Assembly: GCA_941918925.1 (NCBI GenBank)
Contig: OW799233.1
Coordinates: forward strand, 143,408,223 to 143,472,222
DNA from: Phyto melanocephala
Lineage: Eukaryota; Arthropoda; Insecta; Diptera; Rhinophoridae
Length of the DNA: 64,000 nucleotides
Direction of reading: 5' to 3'
A program made the position numbers and the translations under genes. Positions 12,878 to 24,641 of this stretch are shown one piece after another (position 1 is the stretch's first letter; every line of letters begins with the position of its first letter). The notes beneath the pieces are model-generated. The model was not told the DNA's origin and did no database searches. It saw only the letters and a program-made list of their open reading frames with translations.

Positions 12878-14051
12878 AAGGATGTCTCACTAAGAATATA
12901 CGTTTTTATTTTAAAATAAAGAAACGTATTTTTTGAGGCAGTTATGACTTTTTTTATTGTGTTAAAAAGAAGACATGATCCAATTTAGTATGAAATTGTG
13001 ATTCAGCTCTGGTCGGGTCAAGAGCTCGCGAGTCATTGCTATTATCTCTTAAGGGCAATCAGGCCGTCCTTTTTATTCGGCTTTAAGAGTTTCGCGTCTC
13101 ACTCTCGCATTGGTTAATTGCGTGGCGTCGGTTAACTGTACTGAGCTACAGTCACCTAGAGTCTCAATTTACCTTTGCAAAACTTTTAAAGAAAAGAATG
13201 TTCGCGTTCAGCTCCGACTTCCTATATGAAGGTAAAGGTCGACTTACGGATACTGAACCTGTGTGGGATACCCTGGCTCTATGGTTTTAAAACCTTGCCA
13301 TTAAAATTAAAAACTAATAATAATAAGTATGAAATCTCTCAAATAGCCTCAACGGCTCCTTCTCATGAATTTTTCATAGAGATGTAGCCGTATCTCACCG
13401 ATGACGCGGTGAATCTCAGATTTGAGCTCAAGAATTGTTTTTGTTTTATTTTCATATACACGAGACTTCACAAAATCCCAAAAAAAAAAAAAAAATTGCC
13501 ACTTGACATCAACAACTTAAGACAATTTGTCCTAGAAATAAAAATGGTAGATTGCATCGTCTTGTTCAAACCACATGTCTTCGAGATCAATGAAGTCTAG
13601 ATGAGGCCACACAGACTCCGCTTGTCATGTTCCTGTAACGAATGTCACTTCAATTTCGTCTTTGTACGCATGAATTTTGCTACGTAACATTAACTACATG
13701 TTGTTGAGAACGATTCGAATGCATGTTTTCGGGTTATTGACGACAGTCTCGTTTAAAACAGCAATGATTTTAAGAGACGAACCGGTACGTTGGTCACAAA
13801 GATTTTCAAATTGTTTGACAACTTTTCGAAAAGTTGAAACATTAGATGCACTTTCTCGACTGATCTTTCTACGAAGTGTGCGAGCGGTCTCTGCATAACT
13901 TTCCAAAGATATGTAGAGTTTACAATTATTACACGCTGTTTTAAAGCATTCTATTTCTAAAAATAAAATAGTCATATATCATAACTGTCAAATTTCCGAG
14001 CTTTCACTTATACAAAAAATTTCAAAATTGCCTTCTTACTAAGACACTCTT
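12878..14051 (-). mobile_element. Mariner-like element, broken, split by a LINE
   Basis: Bounded by degenerate TIRs: AAGGATGTCTCACTAAGAA at the left and TTCTTACTAAGACACTCTT at the right, each flanked by TA. On the minus strand, 13975-13694 encodes an N-terminal HTH domain (SYAETARTLRRKIS, then STFRKVVKQFENL). Further on come a DMWFEQDDAIYH remnant (second Asp motif), then FWDFVKSRVYENKTKTIL and EIHRVIGEIRLHLYEKF, the C-terminal third of mariner/DUF4817-type transposases. The middle, with the first catalytic Asp, is deleted. The LINE at 12997-13325 splits the C-terminal end. Confidence 0.8.
12997..13325 (+). mobile_element. 5'-truncated non-LTR retrotransposon with (TAA)n tail
   Basis: A 329-bp segment, visibly richer in G and C than its surroundings, ends in CTAATAATAATA. 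It is flanked by the 10-bp direct repeat AGTATGAAAT at 12987-12996 and 13326-13335. A TAA tail and a TSD of this size fit target-primed reverse transcription; TAA tails are typical of the I clade. No coding frame was recognised, so it is probably 3' untranslated sequence. Confidence 0.65.
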
Positions 14052-14053
14052 TA

Positions 14054-15344
14054 TAAAATTGTAAAAAACTGTGCTTATAAGAACTACAGTTTTGAAGACT
14101 CTATTCTTTAGTATAGTAAAGGTCTATGTAGTCTACTAAAATCCATTTTTTGAATTTTCCTATTTTCTGTGTTTCTCAGCTCGATTGGCTTAAAAACTGC
14201 TGCATAGGTTTTGATCGAGCTTGGTATGTATGTATATACTTGATATCTGGGTTAACACATAATGTACTTTTAATTGAGAGATAATATCTTATGTCTACAG
14301 AAAACAAGATATAGGGTGAAATCATAACATTTAACAATTTAAATTGTGCTTAAAATTAAGTACAAAATACATGCACTAACAACTTCAAGAAAGTCCTAAA
14401 ATAAAAATAGTAAATAATTTTAGGAGACCTTATTTCGTAATCTGGGCCAACTAGTCAAAAGTATACTTATATTTTTTTTTAATCACTCGATAACATTTTA
14501 GCCTAAACATAAGTATCTTTTAATAAATTATTTAGAGCGGCATAAAAATAAAATATTGGGAACCACACACACGTACAATAGCTCTAAAATTGTCAAAACA
14601 AAAATATGTAATAAATTTTATTATTCTATAGTCTTTAAACTTACGGCCAGTTATAAAATGAATTGCAAACTGCAAAGTGCTCTTTATTATGGTGTTCTGG
14701 TAAATAAATTTAAATAATCTGAATTGGCGACAAGAGTATATATTTGATAAAATGGACAAATAAAATTTTATGATACATTTTTTAACGTAGATATTATGGC
14801 AGAGTAAAGTACAAAGAGCTTAAACTAACCATTCGTGTTAAATCTGCAAGTTACATTTCGGATAAAATATTTTCAAATATATATTGGGTACCTTGAAATA
14901 TACCAGCTTTGTTTTTATATGTACTACGCTTATCACACAATTGGTCATAGAAGTCATATCGTTCGAGTCAATTTTTCTTTAGGGGTAATTTACTCATAAC
15001 ACAAATTTAAATGCTTTATATCCATAGTTCGATAACCGTCAAAGATGTAATTGCTCACAAAATGGCCTTAAATATAATTTTTTTTAATTGCATTTGTAGG
15101 CCTGCATTTCAGCCTGCCATAAGATTAATGTGCACAAAACCTGACGTTCATAAAATTCACAAATTTTTTGACATTCTTTATCTAGCAAAAGGTCTCTGTT
15201 GCAATTAGCGTAGAAATATATTAAATCGACTGAAACAAAATCTAATGTTTTGAAAATTTATTTTTCAAGGAAATTTAGAGGTTTTTAATTTTATTTTTTT
15301 TTGTCATCATGTTAAAGATAAAAGTAAAATTTTGAATTGCACAC
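14054..15344. other. AT-rich DNA, nothing seen
   Basis: No recognised frame. The solo mariner TIR at 15345-15364 suggests part of 14.9-15.3 kb may be an eroded element. Confidence 0.5.
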
Positions 15345-15364
15345 TGCCCTTAAAATAAAACCAC
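15345..15364. repeat. Solo mariner-type TIR
   Basis: GCCCTTAAAATAAAACCAC matches the right TIR of the mariner derivative carried in family A. No matching left end was identified nearby, so this may be a scar or a decayed copy. Confidence 0.35.
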
Positions 15365-15744
15365 GAATTCTTAACTATATCTTAAGTTTTAAGTATAACA
15401 TATAGACAGCAAACAATGATTATCCATTTTAATAATAATCTTTAAGATTTTACGAGAGAATTAAAACTTACATAAAACAAAAGTTATTATTTTGGTACGC
15501 AGTAAGCTCTTTATCAATACGCTTTAGTTTAATCTCAAATATTTTATTCTACAACAACAACCAAATTGACCTTGTTTAAAAATTTGATAACATTTTCGTT
15601 TATATATATATATTTTTTCAGATTATATATATATCACCTAGGAACAAACCTGAACAAAGAACTTGAAAAATAGAACTTTACTATTTCATTTAGGGAACTA
15701 GAATTTTAAATCAAAGTGTTTATCGTCAACATTTCAAAGTCAAA

Positions 15745-16270
15745 AATGCGTCCTCTGAAGCCATGACTCGCTACTTAGTTCAATGTCATCACAAACATGA
15801 CATTGTAAGAAATTTGACTCGAACCAGTAGACCACATTTAATTCGTATAGCGGAAAATATTAAACGTGTATCAAAGTATTAACAAAGTATCAGAAACATC
15901 AGCCAGAAGGCGATCTGATCAGCTGGGATTTTCTCGTTCATCACAAATGGGGTATTTAAAAAAAGATTTACAATATTTATTAAAGGTTCAATTGGAGCAG
16001 AACTGAAACCTGTAGATCATCGGCAACGTCTTAATTTTGCATTTAAATTTTAACAGTTGGCCAAATATAAAATCAACTTTATTGTAAATTTTCGTTTTAG
16101 TGACTTGGTTGTAGGTTTTTAAGTTCTAAAAAATGAAGAGACATTCATCAACGCCAATTGTACCCCTTTGAGTGTACAGTACGGTGCACCACTATATCAT
16201 TGGTACTTACTTTTTTGAAAATGAAAAGGAAGTACTGTAAGTGGTGAGGGCAATCGGTTATTTAAAGGAT
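15745..16270 (+). pseudogene. Mariner transposase relic, N-terminal and middle part
   Basis: Three-frame reading of the + strand gives IRIAENIKRVSK, then VSETSARRRSDQLGFS, then a VQLEQ/LKPVDHRQRLNFA segment typical of the second HTH and linker of mariner transposases. At 16165-16210 a VTVWC-like remnant follows. Many stops and frameshifts; the first catalytic Asp motif is not preserved. Ends not defined. Confidence 0.65.
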
Positions 16271-16556
16271 ATTAATACTCATTTACCTAAATCCCAATAA
16301 ACGAGTACACAAAATCCGGTAAACAGGAACATAAAAGTTTGTTTTCTAAATATTTCACTTTATGTTTATGCTGGACATATTATAGAATGTAAAGTTTATT
16401 ATGAAAAACATAAAATTCCAAGTAGATATAATTAAAAGCAGACAAATTTGTTTGTCTATTACTTAACTAAAAATTATAAAAAAAGTATCGAGAAAAGTAA
16501 AGGCTTCATCAGATGAAATTCGTAAAAAAAAATTATTAAATTTAATAGATTTAATA

Positions 16557-17105
16557 TAAGGGGTCCGCAAATAACTTTTTTTTTTAAATGCTAAAAAAAA
16601 TGTATCTTCGTCTGTGTGGCTCGTAGCGCCGTCCTGTTGAAAACAAATGTTGCCAATATCCTCCTCTTCAATTTTTGTGAACAAAACTCGTTCACATTGG
16701 CTCGATAACGATCGCCGTTGACTACGGCCACTCTTTGCTCATTTTCGAAGAAAAATTACCCAATTATGTCTCTGGACCGAAATCCGCACTAAACAGTGAC
16801 TCGTTTTGAGTGTATCGGCTTTTCAATGTATGCGTGCGGGCTTTCTGTGCCCCAAATGCGACAATTTTGCTTGTTTACATACCCGCCAAGATCAAAATGA
16901 ACTTCACCTGAAAAGATGATTTTTTTTGGCAAAATCGGCATCTTCTATAAGTCGATCGCAGGCCCACTTTGCGAAGATAAAACACAACTATATTCGTTCA
17001 GCGGAAGGATAAAACTAATTTTCTGTCAAATCAGACATGAGCTAAGTGTTACCATTCACGAAATAAGCACTAGTTGAAAAAAAAACTTTAGATGGCGGAC
17101 CCCTT
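16557..17105 (-). mobile_element. Deleted mariner with both TIRs
   Basis: Left end AGGGGTCCGCAAATAACTT and right end AAAGTTTAGATGGCGGACCCCTT form matching TIRs. The minus strand reads through KKIIFSGEVHFDLGGYVNKQ (first motif, Asp-Glu of FSDEAHF changed to Gly-Glu), KPIHSKRVTVW, FFFENEQRVAVVNGDRY and NICFQQDGATSHT, which holds the second catalytic Asp. The N-terminal DNA-binding domain and the C-terminus are gone. A sister copy lies at 20772-21228. Confidence 0.8.
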
Positions 17106-17157
17106 GTGTACGTATAAAAAACAATCTGTTTCTTGTTAATTTTTTTTTTATTTAAAA

Positions 17158-17690
17158 CTAGCCAAGACCGACGCGCGTTGCTACGCCCTTTAATGAATAA
17201 AAATGCATTCTGAATTTTAATTGAATATATTGAAAATAATATTTTATAAAATTTTATTGTAATGCAAGTGGGTTTACAATATTTTTGGTTATTCCATTTG
17301 CTTTAAAAATTAAAAAAATTATTTGTGCCCACTCTGGAGCATGCGACGTTTAGCTGGTTATGTGAAAAGCATGGATTTTCCACATTCAATCCTACAACAC
17401 GCAGACTAACTGGTAACTCTAGTCGTTTGAAGTTGTAAGACAAATCGGTGGGATCCATTGGAATGCATGGCAATAGCAGAAAATAGTAACTTAGTTTTAA
17501 TGGGGGTGGCACTGCCCACTTTTCTAATCACAAATTTGTAAAGTTATAACAGTTCAATAAGTGTGCAAAAAAAATCGGTGCAGTGCAAGTACCTCAAAAT
17601 TACACCCATAAACACTCCTTGGAATGTGTATAACAACTTGCCAAAGTTTGAGTCTGATCGGCTTTACGTTTTCGGAGTCTTCTTTTTGCT
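17158..17690 (-). mobile_element. Helitron-like element with helicase remnant
   Basis: The minus-strand 3' end is CTAG preceded by an ACGCGCGTCGGTCTTGG-type terminus, the same as in the minisatellite elements at 24.6, 30.7 and 31.2 kb. Just upstream of that end the minus strand encodes a PIF1-type helicase tail at 17303-17512. The far end (17490-17690) is the CACTGCCCAC/AATCGGTGCAGTGCAAGTAC repeat unit of those same elements. Confidence 0.75.
17303..17512 (-). pseudogene. PIF1-like Helitron helicase C-terminal remnant
   Basis: The 69-residue frame contains IPMDPTDLSYNFKRLELPVS, then VVGLNVENPCFSHNQLNVAC and SRVG. In Rep-helicase proteins of Helitrons and Helentrons the FKR(L)xFPV segment is followed by an INKAQGQ motif and then by the G(I/L)NLExPCFSHGQLYVACSRV motif. 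Here the INKAQGQ segment is missing, removed by an in-frame deletion. It ends close to the element's 3' terminus, as expected for the last domain of an autonomous element. Not functional as it stands. Confidence 0.8.
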
Positions 17691-18656
17691 CCAAAGATAT
17701 TCTGTGAGCGTAGTTTTCTTAAAACTACTCAGCATTTAAATGTTAATAAACGGACCTATTGTGTATGTCCAGCTCTTGAAAAAAACTACCGGAGACACAA
17801 TGGCAATTTTAAGTAAATCAAATTTTTGTAGAGCTAGTAGTTGCTCAAGCGAACATTTTTGCAAAAATTCGAGGAATTCAGCCACAAATTTTTAAAAATT
17901 TTATGGAAATGCTCTTAATTGAGCCCATCGTTATTTTATATATTCATTGTAAAAAAGTGTCCTCTTTGTAAATTTTATAATCTGTTAAAAAAAAAATTAT
18001 ATAACAAATATAAATGTAAAAATTATTAAATTTTTAAACTTCATGGGGACTTTTGGTCCACACTGTATACATTTTTCAGTGAATATTAAATAGAACACTT
18101 AATTCAACATTTTAACCGAATTTCTCTTCTGTAGAATCAAAATATCTGTGTAAATGCATAAAGAATACATAAGCTAATCTTTTAATGAAAATTTTTTTAA
18201 TTTTCTATAACTGCAACATCAATTGTGCACTCTAGCATAAACGCAAAAAGTATATTTCATCAAGTCACTTAAAAGATTAATTATAAAACTGAAAATTATG
18301 AAGACATTAAAAAATAAATAAATGATGAAAGTAGTGAAATGCAATTAAATACTTTATGCATTCGGGGTTCTCATCATCGCCAGCATCGTCAGTTTTTCTC
18401 ATTATTTTCTTTATTCATTCATAGACAGTTTTATACACAAGAGTAAATAAGATTTTTAATTGCAACATTGTTGTTGTTTTTTTTTTTAAATTTAAAATGT
18501 GCAATGAAAATAAATGGAAAATAGAAAATAGGTCAATTAAAAAAATGTTTTTCTTCATGAATTTTTATGTTTGCGAATGCAAAAAGTATATTTATAGAGT
18601 TAATAGACGAATATTTACTTTGAGAATGTGCGTTGAAATGTGACGATTTTATTTTA
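17691..18656. other. AT-rich DNA, nothing seen
   Basis: No gene, RNA or repeat recognised. Confidence 0.5.
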
Positions 18657-18715
18657 CAACTAGATAACCCGGGGCGCTTCGCCATCCCCACCAGGAATTT
18701 TTTATGCTTCTTATA
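18657..18715 (-). mobile_element. Helitron-like 3' end scrap
   Basis: AACTAGATAACCCGGGGCGC then TTCGCCATCC is the reverse of a GGCGAAGCGCC-type terminus ending in CTAG. It is a different subfamily from the copy at 17.16 kb. The rest of the element cannot be followed. Confidence 0.45.
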
Positions 18716-18897
18716 TACATATATACACTCAATTGTTTTATATATATCAACTAATTTTTTAATTTTATAATTTAAAGCGATTTCAAAATCCAGTTTATTG
18801 ATATTTTATTTTACTTTAACAAAATTCAGCTAAAGTCTCATTAAAAATTAAAACATTCTCACATTACGTGGATAATGAAAAAAAAGCAAAAAAAACA

Positions 18898-19181
18898 CCC
18901 AGCAAAAACTAGGTAATGACTTGATCTTACTAAACAACATACTTTTCAATGACTATTAAATATCGCCTGTCTTACTGAAAAGTAATTTAGTAATAGTTTG
19001 ATTTATTTTTATTCGAGTCCATAATTGTAAGCGAGGCTTTTAAGTACTTCTCAAAGACCCTATTTGCCTCTAATGACATCGCCGTGTTAAAATAACGGGT
19101 TTAGATGCCAAATTGCAAGTAATAAAGAACTGTTTTCTAGTACTTTCAACTCATTGCTTTGTGATGTGTTATTTTGCTGGG
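18898..19181. mobile_element. MITE with CCCAGCAAAA TIRs
   Basis: CCCAGCAAAAACTAGG at the left and GTTATTTTGCTGGG at the right are inverted. CA flanks both sides, which would fit a 2-bp target duplication. The interior is noncoding. Confidence 0.5.
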
Positions 19182-19300
19182 CACTGCCTTATTCATAAAA
19201 AATATCTTAAAATGACACCGTAGTATTTTAAATATTTTTCTCTCTTTATTTATTTATTTTTTTTTATAATTTTTCTAGTAACGTTGTTTTTTTTTTATCA

Positions 19301-19853
19301 TATATATAAAATTCTCGTGTCGTGGTGCTTGTGATTAAACTCCTCCGATATGGCTCGACCGATTTTCATAAAATTTTGTGTGCATATCTGGTAGGTCAGA
19401 AAATCGGTCTACATATATTTTTCGTACTCCTCAAGGCCACGCCTTTTTTCACGCCCCCTCAGGTAGGCCAGACTGCTGGACCTGATATGATTAATAGGAT
19501 ATTGTTTTTACCACGCCTACTTTAACGCCCACTTTTTTAATTATGTACATCCATCGGTATAGTTTTTAGTATTTTTCTTCAAATTGTACACAATTTATAG
19601 TTCAGCCAATTCAGAAATAACCGTTTGAGAATTGGTCACCATCTATTTTTCATATTCCTTTATATTTAGGGTGTCTCACCCCAAGGGACAATGTAAATAT
19701 GCCCCACCTAAATAACGTAACGACTTCGAAGAAATTTTTAACTTAGATAGCTCTGCATACCGTAGAAAACATATTGTTTACGTTTTGTTTTAATGTAAAA
19801 AATATTTCCTAGAAATAATTTTTATGGCAAAACAACGTTTCCGGGTCAACTAG
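19301..19853 (+). mobile_element. Non-autonomous Helitron/Helentron-like element
   Basis: Starts TATATATAAAATTCTCGTGT and ends AACGTTTCCGGGTCAACTAG. This start and this CTAG end are typical of short insect Helitron-like elements. Inside are motifs such as CTCGACCGATTTTCAT and CACGCCCACTTT. No helicase or Rep remnant; the 67-codon frame at 19322 is chance. Confidence 0.65.
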
Positions 19854-20771
19854 TTTTTATATATATATTTTTGTTTTTTTGAATTTGAATTTGATATTTG
19901 TATTTATTCGAAGTTTTATTTAAGTATTTTATAGTGTGGCTAACCGCTTCAACATGGGCTCTGCGACTGATATTATAAGGAGCAATAGAGGTCCTTTGAG
20001 TAAAAACTAGGGAAGTTGCTTGTTAAACAAAAATTGGCTTAATTAGAGACAGTGAAAAACTTATTCATTTGCTTGTTACTTGTGACTGCATTTTATTTGT
20101 TAATAGGTTTTATATTATAACAAAAAATTAAAGCTATTTAACTAAATATTAACATTTTCCTCTTACCATTAATTAAAAATTTTATATATCTGACAGAAAG
20201 TATTTCATTCTTCAGGGGATAGCTACTCCGATCATACCCATTTAAGTTTTCTACATATACTTAACATCAAATGTATACATATATATGCCCCCTACCAATT
20301 CATTTTTTTTTTTTTAGAATATGAAAATTGTTATCAAAGTAACTCGAATAAAATTTGAAGTACTAGCTGCTATAGTGCTCAAAATAGTCATAAAATGTGT
20401 TCAATTTGTATGGAAGATGTCACCCTCACCTTAAATATAAAACAAAAGTATAGCCTATAACCTTTCGGAAGGTAGACCTAGAGAAGTATTGAAAAATTTT
20501 TAGAAATTGAATAAGTAGTTACGAAGAAAACTCGTAACATAAAAACACACATTTCCTCTTTATTATACATATATAGATATATCTATGCAAATAGCAAAAA
20601 AAAATAAATAAAATAAATCAAACACATAAAGCATGCTATTAATACTGCTCTACGAAGTAAAAATAATAAAATATAAAAAATAAATATTTTAGCAAAATAT
20701 TTATTTTGTTTATTTAATTGTTTGTCAAACGACCAACTAATAGTACATAAAAGCTTTTAGTCGGTTAAATA
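19854..20771. other. AT-rich DNA, nothing seen
   Basis: Between a Helitron-like element and a mariner. No coding signal. Confidence 0.5.
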
Positions 20772-21228
20772 AAGGGTCCGCCATCTAACGTTTTTTTTTT
20801 CAACTAGTGCTTATTTCGTGAATGGTAACACTTAGCTCATGTCTGATTTGATATGTAATTAGTTTTATCCTTACGCAGAACGAATATGGTTGCGTGTTCG
20901 CTTAAACAACGCTGGAAAATATTGCGATATTACTTTGGCCGATTTTGCAAAAAAAAAATTATCTTTTCAGATGAAGCTCATTTTGATCTTAGCAGGTATG
21001 TTAACAAGCAAAATTGTCGCATTTGTGGCACAGAAAACCCGCACGAATACATTAAAAAGCCGATACACCCAAAACGAGTAACTGTTTGGTCCAGAGGCAT
21101 AATTGGGTCATTTTTCTTCGAAAATGAGCAAGGAGTGGCTGTAGTCATTGTCGATCGTAATTGGGCCATGTGGAACGAATTTTTGTTCACAAAAATTGAA
21201 AAGTTATTTTACGGGCCCTTTATCTTGT
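20772..21228 (+). mobile_element. Deleted mariner with both TIRs (sister of 16.6-kb copy)
   Basis: Left end TAAAGGGTCCGCCATCTAAC; right end GTTATTTTACGGGCCCTTTA. The + strand encodes KKIIFSDEAHFDLSRYVNKQ with the first catalytic Asp intact, then KPIHPKRVTVW, FFFENEQGVAVV and FLFTKIEKLF, where it stops at the TIR. The second and third Asp motifs are deleted. The frame 20886-21248 joins this to noncoding 5' sequence. Confidence 0.8.
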
Positions 21229-21439
21229 TTGGGAAATCTTTTAATTAATTTGTTTAATTTTTATGTTTGCAAATTCAAAAACTATATTGTTTTATTTATT
21301 AAGGAGTGAAATCAAAAACATCTTAATTTATAAAAAAATAATTTGAAAACGGTTGATCTTAAAGTTTTAATTTTGTTTGAATAATTGATATTATATTACA
21401 TTATTTTTAACCATTAGAGACTTGACATCTGTTTTTAAA

Positions 21440-21767
21440 TAGTTTGATCAACACTTTTTTAAATATTCCATACTGCGGAACACCTTTTTGTGCTCTTTAA
21501 TCCTCTATTCACAAGGGCCTAATATTTCTTTACTAGGCTTAGCTTCGGACAACTTTGAGGATTGACAAACCTTGCTTTAAAAACTAGGTTATTGTTTTGG
21601 TACCCAACCAGAACTATCTTTCCGTAGTGACATGATGTCAAATCAGTCCGAAAATATGTGAAAACATTGTGCTCTTCAATAAAAGGAAAAAGCCGTTTTT
21701 GCATAATTAATATAATGTATATTTCGGCATCTATAAACCCCAATGTAACAAACAGCTTGCTTGTCAC
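21440..21767 (-). pseudogene. Tc1/mariner-superfamily transposase relic (C-terminal)
   Basis: The minus strand reads KLFVTLGFIDAEIYIILIMQ then KRLFPFIEEHNVFTYFRTDL, TSCHYGKIVL and NPQSCPKLSLVKKY, a stop, ALVNRGLKSTKR. This has the layout of the DLxSCHY (second Asp) and NPxxCPELRPIEKYWA (third acidic motif) region of an insect IS630-Tc1-mariner transposase. The expected catalytic residue in ELRPIE is not preserved. N-terminal part and TIRs not found. Confidence 0.7.
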
Positions 21768-22349
21768 AACTGCATAGAACTTGCTATACGAAAAATTTTT
21801 AACGAAATTTTTTCAAGCATTACTAATATAAAAATTTTGAACTGGAAGCTGCTAAACATCGGCCAGGACATGTATTCATTTATTATAGAACATGAGTTTT
21901 TTTTTTTTTTTGTTGTTAATTTTTTCAGCATGCCCATTCGAAACTTTTTAAACCTGGTATGTTTTTAAACTTGGATTGGCTTAAAATTTTGACATCAATT
22001 ACTAAGAGCAATAAGCTAACCGAGCTAGTATTCTACGAAATGTATTTGGAACTCTTTTCAATATGATTTATTTATTCTTGGCCTCTCCATTGTAATGTAG
22101 ACCTTTTTTTATTTCTTCTGAACCACTGTTTAAAAATAGTCGGAATAGTTTGACGACAAATCTTTAATTCTATGTCCACTTTTTGTAAAACTAGGTTACT
22201 TACATATAAGAATAAATATTTCTCCAAATACCTTTTATTTAAAATTTTATCTAAAATATAATATAACAATTGTTTCAATATTAATTTTTAAAATTTAATG
22301 TACTTTCCGTAGTTTAAAAAAAAGAATACCCATTTTCATTTTAAAATAA
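21768..22349. other. AT-rich DNA, nothing certain
   Basis: May hold the eroded N-terminal part of the transposase relic at 21440-21767, but no motif could be read. Confidence 0.45.
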
Positions 22350-24290
22350 ACAAGTAAGAGCACTATATTCGGCTGTGCCGAATCTTTTATACCCACCACC
22401 AATTTTGTGTACATTTAAAGCACAATATTTATTATTATAGAATAATCTCTTTATAATAAAATATGTATCACTTTCTTAATAGAGGGTGGTTAAATTTTAA
22501 CGGCCCATGTTAAAGGTGAAACACACCTAAACTTCAACTTTTTTCTTGCATTTAACTTAACATTTCTCAATCTCAAATTTACTCAATTTGAACCGTGAAA
22601 AAATATGCAATCGAGCAACGCTTTTAAATATTAAAGATCTTTATAAAAATGGGCGTTCAAATCAAAATGCACTTCGTGATTCTTTTGGTCAATATAATCG
22701 TTCGAATTCGTCCACAATCGGGAAAATTGTAAAAAATATTTAAATTTCTGCAAAACAGGTCTGTATAAAATGTTAGAACATCTGTGAATGCCTTCTTAGT
22801 TCGTTGAATGGGGACCATTGGTGTTTTTTGCAATAGGGTGGCAAAAGAGCAGTTAACCTCGACTCATCATCGTGCCTAACAATTGAGCACCAATTTTGTC
22901 ATTGAAAATTCGGACCATGGGTTGGAGGTGTGCCGCCAAAGATGGGCGGGTCATTTGGCCGATATTTTATTAAATACATAATTGAAGCATATAAATATTA
23001 TCATTATAAAAATAAATGATAATTATTTCCTAAATAATTGGTGTTTTATTCGAAATCAACATAGTCCCTTAAAATTAAGCCACCCATTATAACTTCGATA
23101 TGCTAGTAAAATGTTTACGTAAATTTAGTCTTTCAATGAAAGTGGCCGTTAAAGTACGCGTGTCAATAAAGTTTCTGCTAACAAACATAACTTAGATATT
23201 TCAATATAGTCCTTTAGTATTCCAAAATCTTTATTCATAGAGAAATTTAATTAATTTAAGATAAACCGTTATATGGAAGGAAGATGTTAAAGTGGGCGTG
23301 TCACCTGTCATCTGGCATAACAATGACATTGACTAGAAACATATATAGCAAATTTGATCATCATACCTCTTATATTATCGGTTTTATTAGCTTTTAAATT
23401 TCATTAACGGTAGATAACGTGAAAAGTGGGCGGTATAGTGGGCGTGTCAAAGTTATTTATGCTAATGAATACAGCTTAGATATTTCAATATAGTCCTTTA
23501 TTATTCCAAAATCTTTATTTATTAAGAAATTAAATGAATTTAAGATAAGGCATAATATGGAAGGTGGGCGCAAAAGTGGGCATATCACCTAAATTTTCTG
23601 GCATAGATATTTCAATATAGTTTTTCCAAATCTTTATTTATAGAAAAATTATGAGAATTCAAGAGGAAACGTTATATAGGAGGTGGGCGTTTAAGTGGGC
23701 ATGTCACATTTATTTTCCGTCAGTGCAAAGCCTTTGACCTAAAAGCAATTCCTGCAAAATTTCAGAATCGTACAACTAATTTTGTCAGTCTTATTGGGTT
23801 TTAAATTTTGAATATACTGAAAAATACACTGCGCGGTATAAATATTCGTACATTTTGATCTCTAACTCCCTTTCTAATGCATACATTAAAGCAATTTTTG
23901 TGTAGTACATATTTAAAGTTTCATGACTCTACGTTGATGCTGGTGGACACAACTGCATTTTATTAGATGTTAGAAGGACACGGTTTTTTCGACCTAATCT
24001 TGCATTATGAGCTATAACTTTCTTTCTAATATTCCGATTTTCAATTTCAAACAAACCTTGTATATAACACATATTTTGGCAAAACTTGAGCCCCCTAGCT
24101 TTTTCGGTGGGACCTCTATCGTGCTTTCAACAGACGGACAGACGGACGGACATAGCTAGATCGCCATCAAATAAAACCCCGATTCAGAATATATATACTT
24201 TATTGGGTCTAAAATGGATATTTCGATGTGTTACAAACGGAATGACAAAATGAATATACCCCCACCATTTTTTTGGTGGCGGTGGAACTA
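22350..24290 (-). mobile_element. Full-length family A element
   Basis: Left edge has the ATTCGGCTGTGCCGAAT hairpin; right edge has the ACCCCCACC...GGTGGCGG stem, slightly truncated. It contains the mariner derivative at 22482-23087, three GTGGGCGT blocks, and the CAGACGGACGGACATAGCTA core near 24130-24155. Confidence 0.8.
22482..23087 (+). mobile_element. Internally deleted mariner carried in family A
   Basis: Inserted between TA at 22480-22481 and TA at 23088-23089; the empty site is seen at 12156-12157. TIRs GGGTGGTTAAATTTTAACGG and CCCTTAAAATTAAGCCACCC. Decayed N-terminal HTH frame; the catalytic domain is absent. Confidence 0.85.
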
Positions 24291-24584
24291 TTTTTTTTTA
24301 TGACAGTTGTAATTTTTTTATAATATTATAAAGAAGTCTTATTTCTATTAATGTAAAAAAAAATATCCGTCAAATAATATAACAGCTGTGATGACTATCC
24401 AGCTATACCAGCTCAAACAAAATGTCTAGTTTATTCGTATAAGCCTAAGATTTCCAAAACCCCAAAGAAAAATCGCATTGACCTTAATACGGGAATAATT
24501 TCGTTGTCTATTTGATATTTTCTTGCCACAATAAGTTTGACTACAGCTTTTTCACGAATATTCCTAGAGTCATATCTATCTATC

Positions 24585-24602
24585 TATATATATAAAAGTG
24601 AA

Positions 24603-24641
<39 letters not shown>

